DNA of 64,000 nt from Prevotella sp. Its GTDB lineage: Bacteria; Bacteroidota; Bacteroidia; Bacteroidales; Bacteroidaceae. The notes below the pieces were generated by a model, which saw only the letters and a list, made by a program, of their open reading frames with translations, had not been told where the DNA came from and did not search any database. Positions 1-9,522 of this stretch are shown one piece after another. The stretch is from positions 19,923-83,922 of the forward strand of contig JAIKZG010000031.1 of NCBI GenBank assembly GCA_024682415.1. The letters are read 5' to 3'. Each line of letters opens with the position of its first letter. The stretch's first letter is position 1. Both the position numbers and the translations under genes were made by a program.

Positions 1-2
1 AC

Positions 3-1994
3 AGGGGCAAATACATTCCAGGACTTATCGTGACTGCCATTTTCTCAGGCTTTGAGGTGCTGGCAAACCATGTGCAGATGACATATTATTATCTGTTTAT
101 CATTCTATTCATGGTTATCGGCTATCTTATCGACGCCATTCGCAACAGAAAGATGGCTAATTTCTGGAAGGCTTCGGCTGTATGCGCTGTGGGCGCGGCT
201 CTCGGTGTGTGCATGAACATAAGCAACCTATACCACACATGGCAATATGGTCAGGAGACGATGCGCGGAAAAAGCGAGTTGGTGAAGAGAAATGCTGCCA
301 ACCAGACGAGCAGCGGTCTTGATCGCGACTATATCACTCAATGGAGCTACGGCATAGACGAGACATGGACTTTGCTTGTGCCGAATGTAAAGGGTGGAGC
401 AAGCGTGCCATTGTCACGAAGCAAGGTGGCAATGGAAAAAGCCGACACCAATTTCGCTCAGATTTATCAGCAGATAGGACAATATTGGGGTGAGCAGCCT
501 ATGACAAGCGGCCCGGTATATGTAGGCGCGTTTGTCTTAATGCTCTTCATATTAGGCATTTTCATTGTGCGTGGCCCTACGAAGTGGGCGTTGTTGGCAG
601 CCACAATACTGTCTATCCTCCTTTCATGGGGTAGAAACTTCATGCCTTTCACCAACTTCTTTATAGACTACGTTCCTCTCTATGCCAAATTCCGCACGGT
701 GTCTTCAATTCTCGTAATAGCGGAGTTTACAATCCCTCTGCTCGCAATGCTTGCACTGAAGAGAATTGTGGAAGAACCTGAGATACTGAAAACAAAGCGT
801 AAATGCTTTATTATAAGCCTTGCTCTGACGGCAGGCGTGGCACTTGTCTTCGCTGTAATGCCAGGAGCTTGTTTCTCCGACTTCGTTTCAAGCAGCGAGA
901 TGAGAGCATTCCAACAAGGTCTGCCGGCAGAATACCTCAATCCGTTGCTCAGTAATCTGCGCACCATGCGCGAAGCTGTAGTTTCGGCAGACGCATGGCG
1001 TTCATTCTGGATTATCATCATCGGAACACTGTTCTTGTGGCTATACTCTGCTAAGAAAGTGAACGCTTCTATTATGATCGGTGCTTTAACTGTGCTCTGC
1101 CTTGTTGATATGTGGCAGGTAAACAAGCGTTATCTCAACGATGATATGTTTGTTGACGCAAATGTGCGCACTCAGCCTCAACAGATGACGCAGACAGATA
1201 AAATAATCCTTCAGGACAAGACTCTCGACTTCCGTGTGCTGAACTTTGCTTCCAACACGTTTAATGAGAATGAAACTTCTTATTACCACAAGAGTATCGG
1301 CGGTTATCATGCTGCCAAACTGCGTCGTTATCAGGAATTGATTGACGCCTACATAGCTCCAGAAATGCAGAATGCAATGCCTGCCATCGCCAACGCGCAA
1401 GGCGACATGACAAAGGTGAACGGCGACAGCATATTCCCTATACTCAATATGCTCAACACTCGCTACATGATTCTGCCTTTGCAGGGCGGACAAACCGTGC
1501 CTGTGCGCAATCCTTACACCTACGGCAACGCATGGTTTGTGGATAAGATAACATACGCTCAGAATGCCAATGAGGAGCTTGAGAAGACAGGCAAGATAGA
1601 CTTGCGCCATGAGGCTGTCGCCGACGCGAAATTCAAGACACAGCTCGGCAATGCCGCTGAGCAGGATGATGTTTCCATCGTGACAATAAAGAGCTATGCT
1701 CCTAACCACCTCGTATATAATGTAAACTCAGGCAAAGGCGGCATCATCGTGTTCTCTGAGATTTATTATCCGGGATGGACAGCTACCGTAGACGGCAAAG
1801 ACGTAGAACTCGGCAGAGCAAACTATGTATTGCGTGCGCTCAACGTAAGTGCCGGCAAGCATGAAGTAGTGCTCGACTTCCATCCTAAGTCAATCAAGGT
1901 GACAGACACTATCGCTTATGTTGCTTACGGCATATTGATAGCATTGCTCATTGTGTTGGCATTTATTTCTTACAGAAAGAAAGACAAGCAATAA
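3..1994 (+). CDS. YfhO family membrane protein (3' part; continues upstream of the window)
   Basis: Frame is open to the window edge (RGKYIPGLIVTAIFSGFEVLANHVQMTYYY...); multi-pass membrane protein with C-terminal 'YYPGWTATVDGKDVEL' typical of YfhO proteins. Confidence 0.85.
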   Translation, partial: RGKYIPGLIVTAIFSGFEVLANHVQMTYYYLFIILFMVIGYLIDAIRNRKMANFWKASAVCAVGAALGVCMNISNLYHTWQYGQETMRGKSELVKRNAANQTSSGLDRDYITQWSYGIDETWTLLVPNVKGGASVPLSRSKVAMEKADTNFAQIYQQIGQYWGEQPMTSGPVYVGAFVLMLFILGIFIVRGPTKWALLAATILSILLSWGRNFMPFTNFFIDYVPLYAKFRTVSSILVIAEFTIPLLAMLALKRIVEEPEILKTKRKCFIISLALTAGVALVFAVMPGACFSDFVSSSEMRAFQQGLPAEYLNPLLSNLRTMREAVVSADAWRSFWIIIIGTLFLWLYSAKKVNASIMIGALTVLCLVDMWQVNKRYLNDDMFVDANVRTQPQQMTQTDKIILQDKTLDFRVLNFASNTFNENETSYYHKSIGGYHAAKLRRYQELIDAYIAPEMQNAMPAIANAQGDMTKVNGDSIFPILNMLNTRYMILPLQGGQTVPVRNPYTYGNAWFVDKITYAQNANEELEKTGKIDLRHEAVADAKFKTQLGNAAEQDDVSIVTIKSYAPNHLVYNVNSGKGGIIVFSEIYYPGWTATVDGKDVELGRANYVLRALNVSAGKHEVVLDFHPKSIKVTDTIAYVAYGILIALLIVLAFISYRKKDKQ

Positions 1995-2794
1995 TGAAAT
2001 TCAGAACTGAAGTAGCAATACCAAAATCTACATTTAAAATAAAACCCTGCGAAGACATGCTCTTCGTAGGGTCTTGTTTTGCCGACAACATCGGCGCGCG
2101 ATTCATTGACGAGAAGTTTCATGCCGTGGTAAATCCTTTTGGCGTGATGTATAATCCCGCAAGCATTCTGCACACTGTGAAGCAAACAGACTGCGCTCCG
2201 CAAACCGCTGTGTTCACTCTTGGCACTAATCACGTCTACATTCTAAAAGAAACAGGCGAAATTGTAGACAACTGCCAAAAACGCCCACAGCGACTGTTTC
2301 ACGAGGAGAAATTAAGCATTGAGGAATGTTTTAATTACCTTTTAAAAGCCGTTGAAACGCTTATTAAACGCAATGCATCGGTTCATGTCATTATCACAGT
2401 CAGCCCTATCCGATACGCGAAATATGGTTTTCATGAAAGCGCGCTGAGCAAGGCAACACTTCTTCTTGCTGCCGACAAACTGGCGAAATCATACCCCGAC
2501 ACCGTAACATATTTCCCTGCTTACGAGATAATGAACGATGAGCTGCGCGATTATCGTTTTTATAAGGCAGACATGCTCCACCCATCAGAACAAGCGGTAG
2601 AATTTATATATGAGCAATTTGCCGACACATTCTTCGCTCCCGAAACATTCCAATTTTTAGATAAGTGGCACCCTATCCGTGCCGCTCTTTCCCACAATCC
2701 TTTCAATCCCGATTCAGAGGAATATAAAGTCTTTCTTGCCAAGACTAACCTGCAATACGAAGAGCTTAAAAAAGAATATCCCAATATGCCATAA
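1994..2794 (+). CDS. GSCFA domain-containing protein
   Basis: N-terminal 'LFVGSCFADNIGARF' GSCFA signature; start codon overlaps the preceding stop. Confidence 0.9.
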   Translation: MKFRTEVAIPKSTFKIKPCEDMLFVGSCFADNIGARFIDEKFHAVVNPFGVMYNPASILHTVKQTDCAPQTAVFTLGTNHVYILKETGEIVDNCQKRPQRLFHEEKLSIEECFNYLLKAVETLIKRNASVHVIITVSPIRYAKYGFHESALSKATLLLAADKLAKSYPDTVTYFPAYEIMNDELRDYRFYKADMLHPSEQAVEFIYEQFADTFFAPETFQFLDKWHPIRAALSHNPFNPDSEEYKVFLAKTNLQYEELKKEYPNMP

Positions 2795-2934
2795 TTTGTT
2801 TAAAAATTACGGATTGATACCATTTGAATGAATATTTTTTATACTTTTGTAGCTGATATTTGAGATAAAGAGATTTCATATTTTTCAGAGAGAGATTTCT
2901 AATAATATATATTTACCTATTAAACGTTGATTTT

Positions 2935-5064
2935 ATGAAGAAAATCATTACTCTAATGCTTGCGCTAATTGCGCAAATCAATTTGTCTGTTGTTAAAGCA
3001 GCAAATGATTATGTGCCTACCATTTACGGCAATATTATCAACATGTCGAGTTGGGGTGCCCGCTCAGATCAGGATAAGCCATATGGCGTTTATTCTTTTA
3101 GCGCATCACCTACCAACTTCGAGTTTAAGAATGTTTCTCCAACAAGCCTTAACTTCTATGCAACTGGCAATGGACTGATTGCCAACGGAGAATATAATTT
3201 CGTGGTGCGCGACTTTGATTATTACTCTTATGATTATTACTATCAGCTTTACACTTATGACACAGAAACATGGAAACTTAAGAAGTCGCCGGTGGATGTG
3301 GACAAGGATTTCTCAAGCTGCGATTTCACTCAAGACCCTGTTTCGGGTAAGATCTATAGTACTAATGTGGTGGTGAAAACAGATTATTATGGCAATGTAT
3401 TGTCCACAAAATACAACCTGAATGAAGTGGATTTCGCCAACGTGAAATTAAAGATTATCGCGAGTCTTGACTCTATGATATGCACAATCGCTGCTGACAA
3501 CAGCGGACAGCTGTATGGCATCTCAAAGGGTGAAAACTTATATAAAATCAGCAAAACTGGCGAATTAACATTTGTCGGCAATCTTGGTCTCGCTGCCTAT
3601 AATCTTACTTTCCTCCTTGAAGATGGTATCCATACAATGAGTTCCACTTTCGATCCTAAAACCAACAATCTATACTTGTCGGCTTATTGCTGGAACACAA
3701 AGGACTTAGAGTTTGAGACATTCCTTTTCTATATAGATACAGCCACGGGAAAGGCAACCAAAGTAGTAAAATATCCAGAAACAGCTCAAGTGGTATCTCT
3801 TTATATACCAAAGCCAGCTGCCGATGAAGAAGCACCGGCAGCCGTAAGTGATTTATCTGTTGATTTCAAGAATGGCGCTCTTAATGGTAACGTTAAATTC
3901 ACAGTTCCTACAAAGACTAATGCAGGCGAAGATTTGACAGGCGAATTGACATATAAGATTGTTGTCGCAAATGAAGTCATAGCCACAGGCAAAACTCAGT
4001 CTGGTGCAATAGAATCTGTACCTGTAGTAGTTAAGAATGGTGGCGAAACCAAGTTTATTGTGACTATAGCTAACGATAAAGGAGATGGCGTAGAGCAAAA
4101 AGTTTTAGCCTGGATAGGTTATGATGTAACCCAAGCTCCAAGCGATGTGAAGCTTACCATAGAAAATCATACGGCAAAAGTGATATGGAATGCTCCTACC
4201 GAAGTGCTGCATGGAGGATATTTTGATAGCGAGAATTTGAAATATAATGTAGTGCGCTATCCTGACAACGTTGTTGTTGCCGAGAATATAGGCAATACAG
4301 AGTATGAGGACGGATTGAATCCTACGGAGATGACAAGTTACACTTATGGCGTACAAGCAATAAATGGCAACCAAAAATCTGAGATAAACAAATCGAATGC
4401 TTTTGCCGATGGCCCTACATTCACTGTTCCATATTACAACGCATTGGAATCGAAGAAAGATTTTGAAACGTTTGTCAGTGTTGATGTTAATGGCGATAAG
4501 AAATATAGTGAGATGTATGGTTATGTTATCCAGCATGAAGGCTATTGGGATTATAACAATGCTATCAAGTGCGTTGTCTATTATGAGAGCAACCAACGTG
4601 CTAACGACTGGTTTGTTAGTCCGTTGATCCATTTTGAGGGAGGAAAGACATATAATGTAATTTTTGATTCCAAACGTGAGGTTGAGAGATTCCAAGAGCG
4701 TTTAGCCATAGCTTATGGAGAGAGCTTTAATTTTGATGGTTACACCACATTGGTAGACAGCTTGAATCCACAGTCTGGTGAATATTCTACTTATAAATAC
4801 AGTTTCACCCCTTCTCTCACAGGTGATTATCACATCGGTTTCCACGCATTAAGTAAAAATCAAGGTCATCTATATTTAAAGAATATAAAGGTAGAACTTG
4901 TAGAACAGTCAGCCACGGGCATTTCTGCTCTTCAAAATGATGACAATGAAGTTGCTGATATATACACATTGCAGGGAGTTCTTGTTCGTCGCCAAGCCAA
5001 CTCATTTGCAGGATTACCCAAGGGCGTATATATAAAGAACGGTAAGAAATTTGTGGTGAGATAA
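2935..5064 (+). CDS. Secreted protein with fibronectin type III-like repeats and short C-terminal sorting-like tail
   Basis: Signal peptide; FN3-like segments (APSDVKLTIENHTAKVIWNAPTEVLHGG); C-terminus 'IYTLQGVLVRRQANSFAGLPKGVYIKNGKKFVVR' typical of Prevotella surface proteins. Confidence 0.7.
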   Translation: MKKIITLMLALIAQINLSVVKAANDYVPTIYGNIINMSSWGARSDQDKPYGVYSFSASPTNFEFKNVSPTSLNFYATGNGLIANGEYNFVVRDFDYYSYDYYYQLYTYDTETWKLKKSPVDVDKDFSSCDFTQDPVSGKIYSTNVVVKTDYYGNVLSTKYNLNEVDFANVKLKIIASLDSMICTIAADNSGQLYGISKGENLYKISKTGELTFVGNLGLAAYNLTFLLEDGIHTMSSTFDPKTNNLYLSAYCWNTKDLEFETFLFYIDTATGKATKVVKYPETAQVVSLYIPKPAADEEAPAAVSDLSVDFKNGALNGNVKFTVPTKTNAGEDLTGELTYKIVVANEVIATGKTQSGAIESVPVVVKNGGETKFIVTIANDKGDGVEQKVLAWIGYDVTQAPSDVKLTIENHTAKVIWNAPTEVLHGGYFDSENLKYNVVRYPDNVVVAENIGNTEYEDGLNPTEMTSYTYGVQAINGNQKSEINKSNAFADGPTFTVPYYNALESKKDFETFVSVDVNGDKKYSEMYGYVIQHEGYWDYNNAIKCVVYYESNQRANDWFVSPLIHFEGGKTYNVIFDSKREVERFQERLAIAYGESFNFDGYTTLVDSLNPQSGEYSTYKYSFTPSLTGDYHIGFHALSKNQGHLYLKNIKVELVEQSATGISALQNDDNEVADIYTLQGVLVRRQANSFAGLPKGVYIKNGKKFVVR

Positions 5065-5088
5065 TAAGACATCGCTTTCGATAATATA

Positions 5089-5171
5089 GGCGTGGACATA
5101 ACTATATCTGTTATTCTGTTGGTTCTCCTAATCATTCGTAAAAATAGATACTTAAAGTTATGATCCACGCT
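5089..5171 (+). ncRNA. Candidate structured RNA/DNA motif, copy A
   Basis: GGCGTGGACATAACT pairs with AGTTATGATCCACGC (one-nt bulge); inner TATCT/AGATA helix; same layout as copies at 42820 and 61943. Confidence 0.4.
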
Positions 5172-5523
5172 TTCTCTTTTGTATTTAGCACAAAAATTTA
5201 TACTTCATTCTTGTTAGCAACAAACAATTCCATGTTATGAACAAGACTTTCTTTGATATCTTGTGTTTATATTCTACCATTAAATCATTGTCAAAATTTG
5301 AAATGAAGTATTAATCATTAGCAGTTTATGTTTAACTATGCCATCGGATAGATTTATTCTGTCCAGACATATTGATATTTCATAATAAATACAGACGGAA
5401 CTAGTCCTTTTATAAATATAAAAACCATAATGGCAGTTTGCTGTCCACAGCGACAAGTTCCTTGCTGATACACTTTATATATCTTAAAAAGATAAACTTA
5501 AAATAATATTTTTTTATAAGCAA

Positions 5524-5558
5524 AATGGGCGACTTCAACATAAGAGAAGCCGCCCATT
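5524..5558. terminator. Bidirectional hairpin terminator
   Basis: AATGGGCGaCTTC / GAAGcCGCCCATT between convergent genes. Confidence 0.7.
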
Positions 5559-5601
5559 ACATTATTAACCAAGTTCTATATTATTATGAAAAATACGCTA
5601 T

Positions 5602-7635
5602 TTATATATCAAGATTTATGGTCGCGCCTGCCATAAACCAAGCACCTGGCTGAGGAATTCCGCCAAAGTCGCGATAGCGATGAGCAGTGATGTTGTCAGC
5701 CTTTACATACAGAGAATAACGGGGCACAGACCATTGCACCTTGCCGTCAAGCTTGGCATATGGATGATAGCCGTTCATGCGCTCCTGCCAACGAAACGAC
5801 CATGATGCGGAGAGATTACTCCAAATGCGGTGGTCGAGCTGCGCTACAAACTTATGACGCAGATATGACAAGGCAGTCAAACCACGGAAAATATCCTGTG
5901 TCGCCTCATGTTTCTGATGAATGTATGAATAGTTGGTCTTAATCTGCGTAACGGGACAAACGTCGCCCAACCACTCCTGAGGACGCAACGCCACCTCCAC
6001 GCTCGCTCCGAGATTGTCGAGCTTGCTTACATTCAGGCAATGAGATTTTCTGTCGGTCTCGGCAAGATACACCCAGTCAATCATATCTTTTCCATGACTG
6101 AAGAAGCCACTTACCACTGCCGATATGCCTCGCTCTCTGAATCTTGCACCCACCTTATAAGCGTCGCAACGCTCAGGACGCAGCTCCTTATCACCTTGCT
6201 GCAAAGCGTTGCTCATATATAAATCGGTGAATGTAGGCATACGCAAGCTCTTATTCCATGACGCGTATATCTTCCAGCTGTCCGATGGACGATAGGCGAT
6301 GTCTATGCCTGGATAGAATCTATATTTGCTGTCAAGACCTGTATTCTTATTGGCAAGCAGTCCGGCGGAAAGGGTGAATTTGCTGAGCACGATGTTATGC
6401 TCCACAAAGAAACTTGCGTTGGTGCGCTCCGCGCGCTTATCATAATATCTCTCTGTAGACTCCACACGCTTAAATCTTGACTCATCCATTAGCTCACCGA
6501 GAGCCGTAGAGAGTATTCGCTCCTTGCGCACCTCTCCTCCTATCGCCGTCTTGCCCAAAGCCCACGACAGATAGGCGTTAAGCCCTCCGCCATAGAAGTC
6601 CGTGCGATGATAGTTCTCACCGTTTTCCGCACCTGCCATGTTGCGTATCAACTGATAATGGTCGTAATCGCGGTCATAATAAAGCGATGGAAGGATGTGG
6701 AGAGCATCATCGCGAAGCAGCTTTATATCGGCTTTCACGCTCGCCATATAGCGTGACGTTTCCTCATACTGATTACGGAAGCTTGCGCTATAAAAGGTAT
6801 TAGCACCATACTTCTGCTCAAACAGTCCTGTCTGCCACTCCATGTCTATATGCTTGGAAGCATAATTGCCCATATAGAATGTTCGGCGCTGATTGAAGTC
6901 GCTATGCTCCGTGCCACCATCGCTTTGGCGATAACCTCCGCTGATGTGGTTGCTCCATGCTCCACGGGCGATGTTAAGCGACGCGTTTCCACCAAAAGTG
7001 CCATACGAGCCAGCCTCGGCAGAGAGCTTTGCCCCTGACTTTGCTGCAGCACGAGTTACGATATTTATCGCTCCGCTGAAAGCCTGCGCGCCAAACAAAC
7101 GCGAAGATGCGCCTTGAAGCACTTCAATGCGTTCTATGTCGTCGATAGAAATGGGGAAAAGGGCTGCGTTATGACCAGTCTGTGGGCTACTTAGATTAAT
7201 GCCGTTCAAAAGGATAGTAACCTGATCAAACGATCCGCCATCGATGCAAATGTCCGTCTGTACACCAAAGCCACCACGCTGACGGACATCCACGCCTGTG
7301 GCTAATTTCAAAACATCAGTGATACTCTGAGCGGCGGCATGCTGAATGTCGTCGTGAGTAATCACAGCTACGAGTTTCGCTGTCTGCAATGCTGTCAGCG
7401 GTGCTCGTGAACCCGTTACCACCACTTCGTCGAGCTTCACTTCCTCTCTGCTCAACGAGTCCTTGGCGAGTGGCAATATGCCCACGCCGTCGGCCTTAGC
7501 GTAAGTGAGAGTAGGAATGCTCAGCACGCCAACGAGCACCTCTTTTCCCAATACAGAGAAAAGAGAATAGCCATGGCGCGAGAAGTGTTTAAACTTCAAC
7601 GGATTGAGCTGATTGAATAACTTAGTTTTTTTCAT
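5602..7635 (-). CDS. TonB-dependent outer membrane receptor (BtuB-like)
   Basis: Plug 'KLDEVVVTGSRAPLTALQTAKLVAVIT...LKLATGVDVRQRGGFGVQTDICIDGGSFDQVTILLNGI' and C-terminal barrel; likely start is MKKTKLFNQLNP (7635) rather than the longer ORF start at 7656. Confidence 0.85.
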   Translation of the reverse strand: MKKTKLFNQLNPLKFKHFSRHGYSLFSVLGKEVLVGVLSIPTLTYAKADGVGILPLAKDSLSREEVKLDEVVVTGSRAPLTALQTAKLVAVITHDDIQHAAAQSITDVLKLATGVDVRQRGGFGVQTDICIDGGSFDQVTILLNGINLSSPQTGHNAALFPISIDDIERIEVLQGASSRLFGAQAFSGAINIVTRAAAKSGAKLSAEAGSYGTFGGNASLNIARGAWSNHISGGYRQSDGGTEHSDFNQRRTFYMGNYASKHIDMEWQTGLFEQKYGANTFYSASFRNQYEETSRYMASVKADIKLLRDDALHILPSLYYDRDYDHYQLIRNMAGAENGENYHRTDFYGGGLNAYLSWALGKTAIGGEVRKERILSTALGELMDESRFKRVESTERYYDKRAERTNASFFVEHNIVLSKFTLSAGLLANKNTGLDSKYRFYPGIDIAYRPSDSWKIYASWNKSLRMPTFTDLYMSNALQQGDKELRPERCDAYKVGARFRERGISAVVSGFFSHGKDMIDWVYLAETDRKSHCLNVSKLDNLGASVEVALRPQEWLGDVCPVTQIKTNYSYIHQKHEATQDIFRGLTALSYLRHKFVAQLDHRIWSNLSASWSFRWQERMNGYHPYAKLDGKVQWSVPRYSLYVKADNITAHRYRDFGGIPQPGAWFMAGATINLDI

Positions 7636-7698
7636 AAGCGGTTGCAAAGGTAACACTTTTCACAAATATTTCACATTTTCCGATTTGAATTTGCTTCC

Positions 7699-8025
7699 TT
7701 TCTGCGCATGCGCGGATACAACGTTGATGTAGGCGTTGTCACTGCGAATGGCAAAAACAGCGATGGCAAAAGCATAAGAAAGCAGCTCGAAGTAGATTTC
7801 GTTTGTAATTTTGGCAGCGACAGATACTACATTCAGGTTGCTCCTCTGAATCTCGACACTGAAGAGAAGCGCAACCAGGAGTTAGCCTCTCTGCGACAGA
7901 TTGACGACGATTTCAAGAAAGTGGTTATTGTTGGCGGTCAGTCCATAAGCTATCAAAATGATGAGGGCATCATTTTCATCAACATATTTGATTTCATGAT
8001 GAACAGAGGAGATTTTAAAATATAA
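7699..8025 (+). pseudogene. C-terminal fragment of a DUF4143-type AAA ATPase
   Basis: 'LRMRGYNVDVGVVTANGKNSDGKSIRKQLEVDFVCNFGSDRYYIQVAPLNLDTEEKRNQELASLRQIDDDFKKVVIVGG' matches the C-terminal nuclease-like part of such ATPases; no P-loop or N-terminal domain upstream. Confidence 0.75.
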
Positions 8026-8060
8026 ATCCCTTCTTATCTTTTAGAAATTGCAGTAATTAG

Positions 8061-8096
8061 AACAGGGTGCTACCATTATTTGGCAGCACCCTGTTT
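8061..8096. terminator. Hairpin terminator
   Basis: AACAGGGTGCTaCC...AGCACCCTGTTT. Confidence 0.7.
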
Positions 8097-8115
8097 CTTG
8101 TTATTCTAATTAAGC

Positions 8116-9324
8116 TTATTTGCCGTAGACTTTTGCTAAACCGCCCTCGCTGGTCTCTTTGTAGAGAGAAGGGATGTCGTGACCTGTCTGCTTCATGGCG
8201 TTTATCACCTTGTCGAAAGAAACGCTGTGACGACCGTCGCTGAACGAAGCATAGAGATCGCAGTCGAGAGCACGGGCTGCCGCGAAGGCATTACGCTCGA
8301 TACATGGTATCTGGACAAGTCCACAGACGGGGTCGCAAGTCATGCCGAGGTGATGTTCCAATCCCATTTCAGCAGCGTATTCCACCTGAGTGGTGCTACC
8401 ACCAAACAACTGACAAGCAGCAGCTGAAGCCATGGCGCACGCTACGCCAACCTCACCCTGACAACCTACATCGGCACCGGAAATAGAGGCATTATGCTTC
8501 ACCACATTGCCAAACAATCCTGCTGTGGCCAAGGCATGGAGAATGCGAGTCTCGCTGAACTCATGGCTCGTGGCAAGATGATAGAGCACGGCTGGAAGCA
8601 CGCCACAGGCACCACACGTAGGGGCAGTGACGATAGTGCCGCCAGAAGCATTTTCCTCGCTCACGGCAAGAGCGTAAGAATAAACTAGTCCGCGCGACTG
8701 CAACGACTCCTTATATCCACGAGCTTTCACATAATAAGTTGCTGCCTTGCGCTGCAAATGCAGTGGGCCGGGGAGCACACCCTCATGGTTAAGCCCTGCC
8801 GTAACGCTGCTTTTCATCGTCTGCCACACTGTGTCGAGAAAATCCCAAATCTCCTTGCCTTCACACTCCTCTACATATTCCCAGAAACTCTTGCCATGGT
8901 CTTCACACCATGCGAGAATATCCTTTATCGTGTTGAGGGGATACACATCCTCAAACGAAAGCTTGTCTTCCTTGCCGTTGCCCTCCGACAACGCTCCACC
9001 GCCAATGCTGTAGACAGTCCATTCGTCCATGGTCTTGCCATCTTTATCGACAGCCTCAAACTTCATGCCGTTGGGATGGAATGGCAGAAACACCTGCGGC
9101 TTCCATATTATGCGCAACGGTGCGATAGGCTGAAGCACATCCTGAATGGCTACATCAGTCATGTGGCCTTTGCCAGTGGCGGCAAGACTGCCATAAAGAG
9201 TTACGAAGAAAGCGGTAGCATTAGAGTTTTTGGCAGAAAATATCTGTGCTGCCCTCTGAGGGCCCATGGTGTGGCTGCTCGATGGTCCACGCCCTATTTT
9301 ATATAATTGTTTCAGCGATTCCAT
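8116..9324 (-). CDS. sdaA: L-serine ammonia-lyase
   Basis: 'YKIGRGPSSSHTMGPQRAA', 'ENASGGTIVTAPTCGACGVLPAVLY', 'EHHLGMTCDPVCGLVQIPCIERNA' Fe-S serine dehydratase motifs. Confidence 0.95.
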   Translation of the reverse strand: MESLKQLYKIGRGPSSSHTMGPQRAAQIFSAKNSNATAFFVTLYGSLAATGKGHMTDVAIQDVLQPIAPLRIIWKPQVFLPFHPNGMKFEAVDKDGKTMDEWTVYSIGGGALSEGNGKEDKLSFEDVYPLNTIKDILAWCEDHGKSFWEYVEECEGKEIWDFLDTVWQTMKSSVTAGLNHEGVLPGPLHLQRKAATYYVKARGYKESLQSRGLVYSYALAVSEENASGGTIVTAPTCGACGVLPAVLYHLATSHEFSETRILHALATAGLFGNVVKHNASISGADVGCQGEVGVACAMASAAACQLFGGSTTQVEYAAEMGLEHHLGMTCDPVCGLVQIPCIERNAFAAARALDCDLYASFSDGRHSVSFDKVINAMKQTGHDIPSLYKETSEGGLAKVYGK

Positions 9325-9522
9325 ATTAATTTTGTATTTGTCGTTGTCCTGTTTTTATGTTTTACGCAATACAAAATTAATGTATTTTCCGAGAATACAA
9401 AAAGGACTTAAGGAAGTCTATTAAAAAATATCGTCCCCTAAGTCCTCGACTTATATTTGATTTATGACCTTAGTAAGCTGCCTTACTTATATTTCTATCC
9501 ATTAGATGTTGTGTCGCAATGA

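Noticed and set aside
7636-7700. Cobalamin riboswitch upstream of the BtuB-like receptor
   Set aside because: The promoter box is about 10 nt from the start codon, leaving no room for a riboswitch; hence the receptor substrate is left unspecified.
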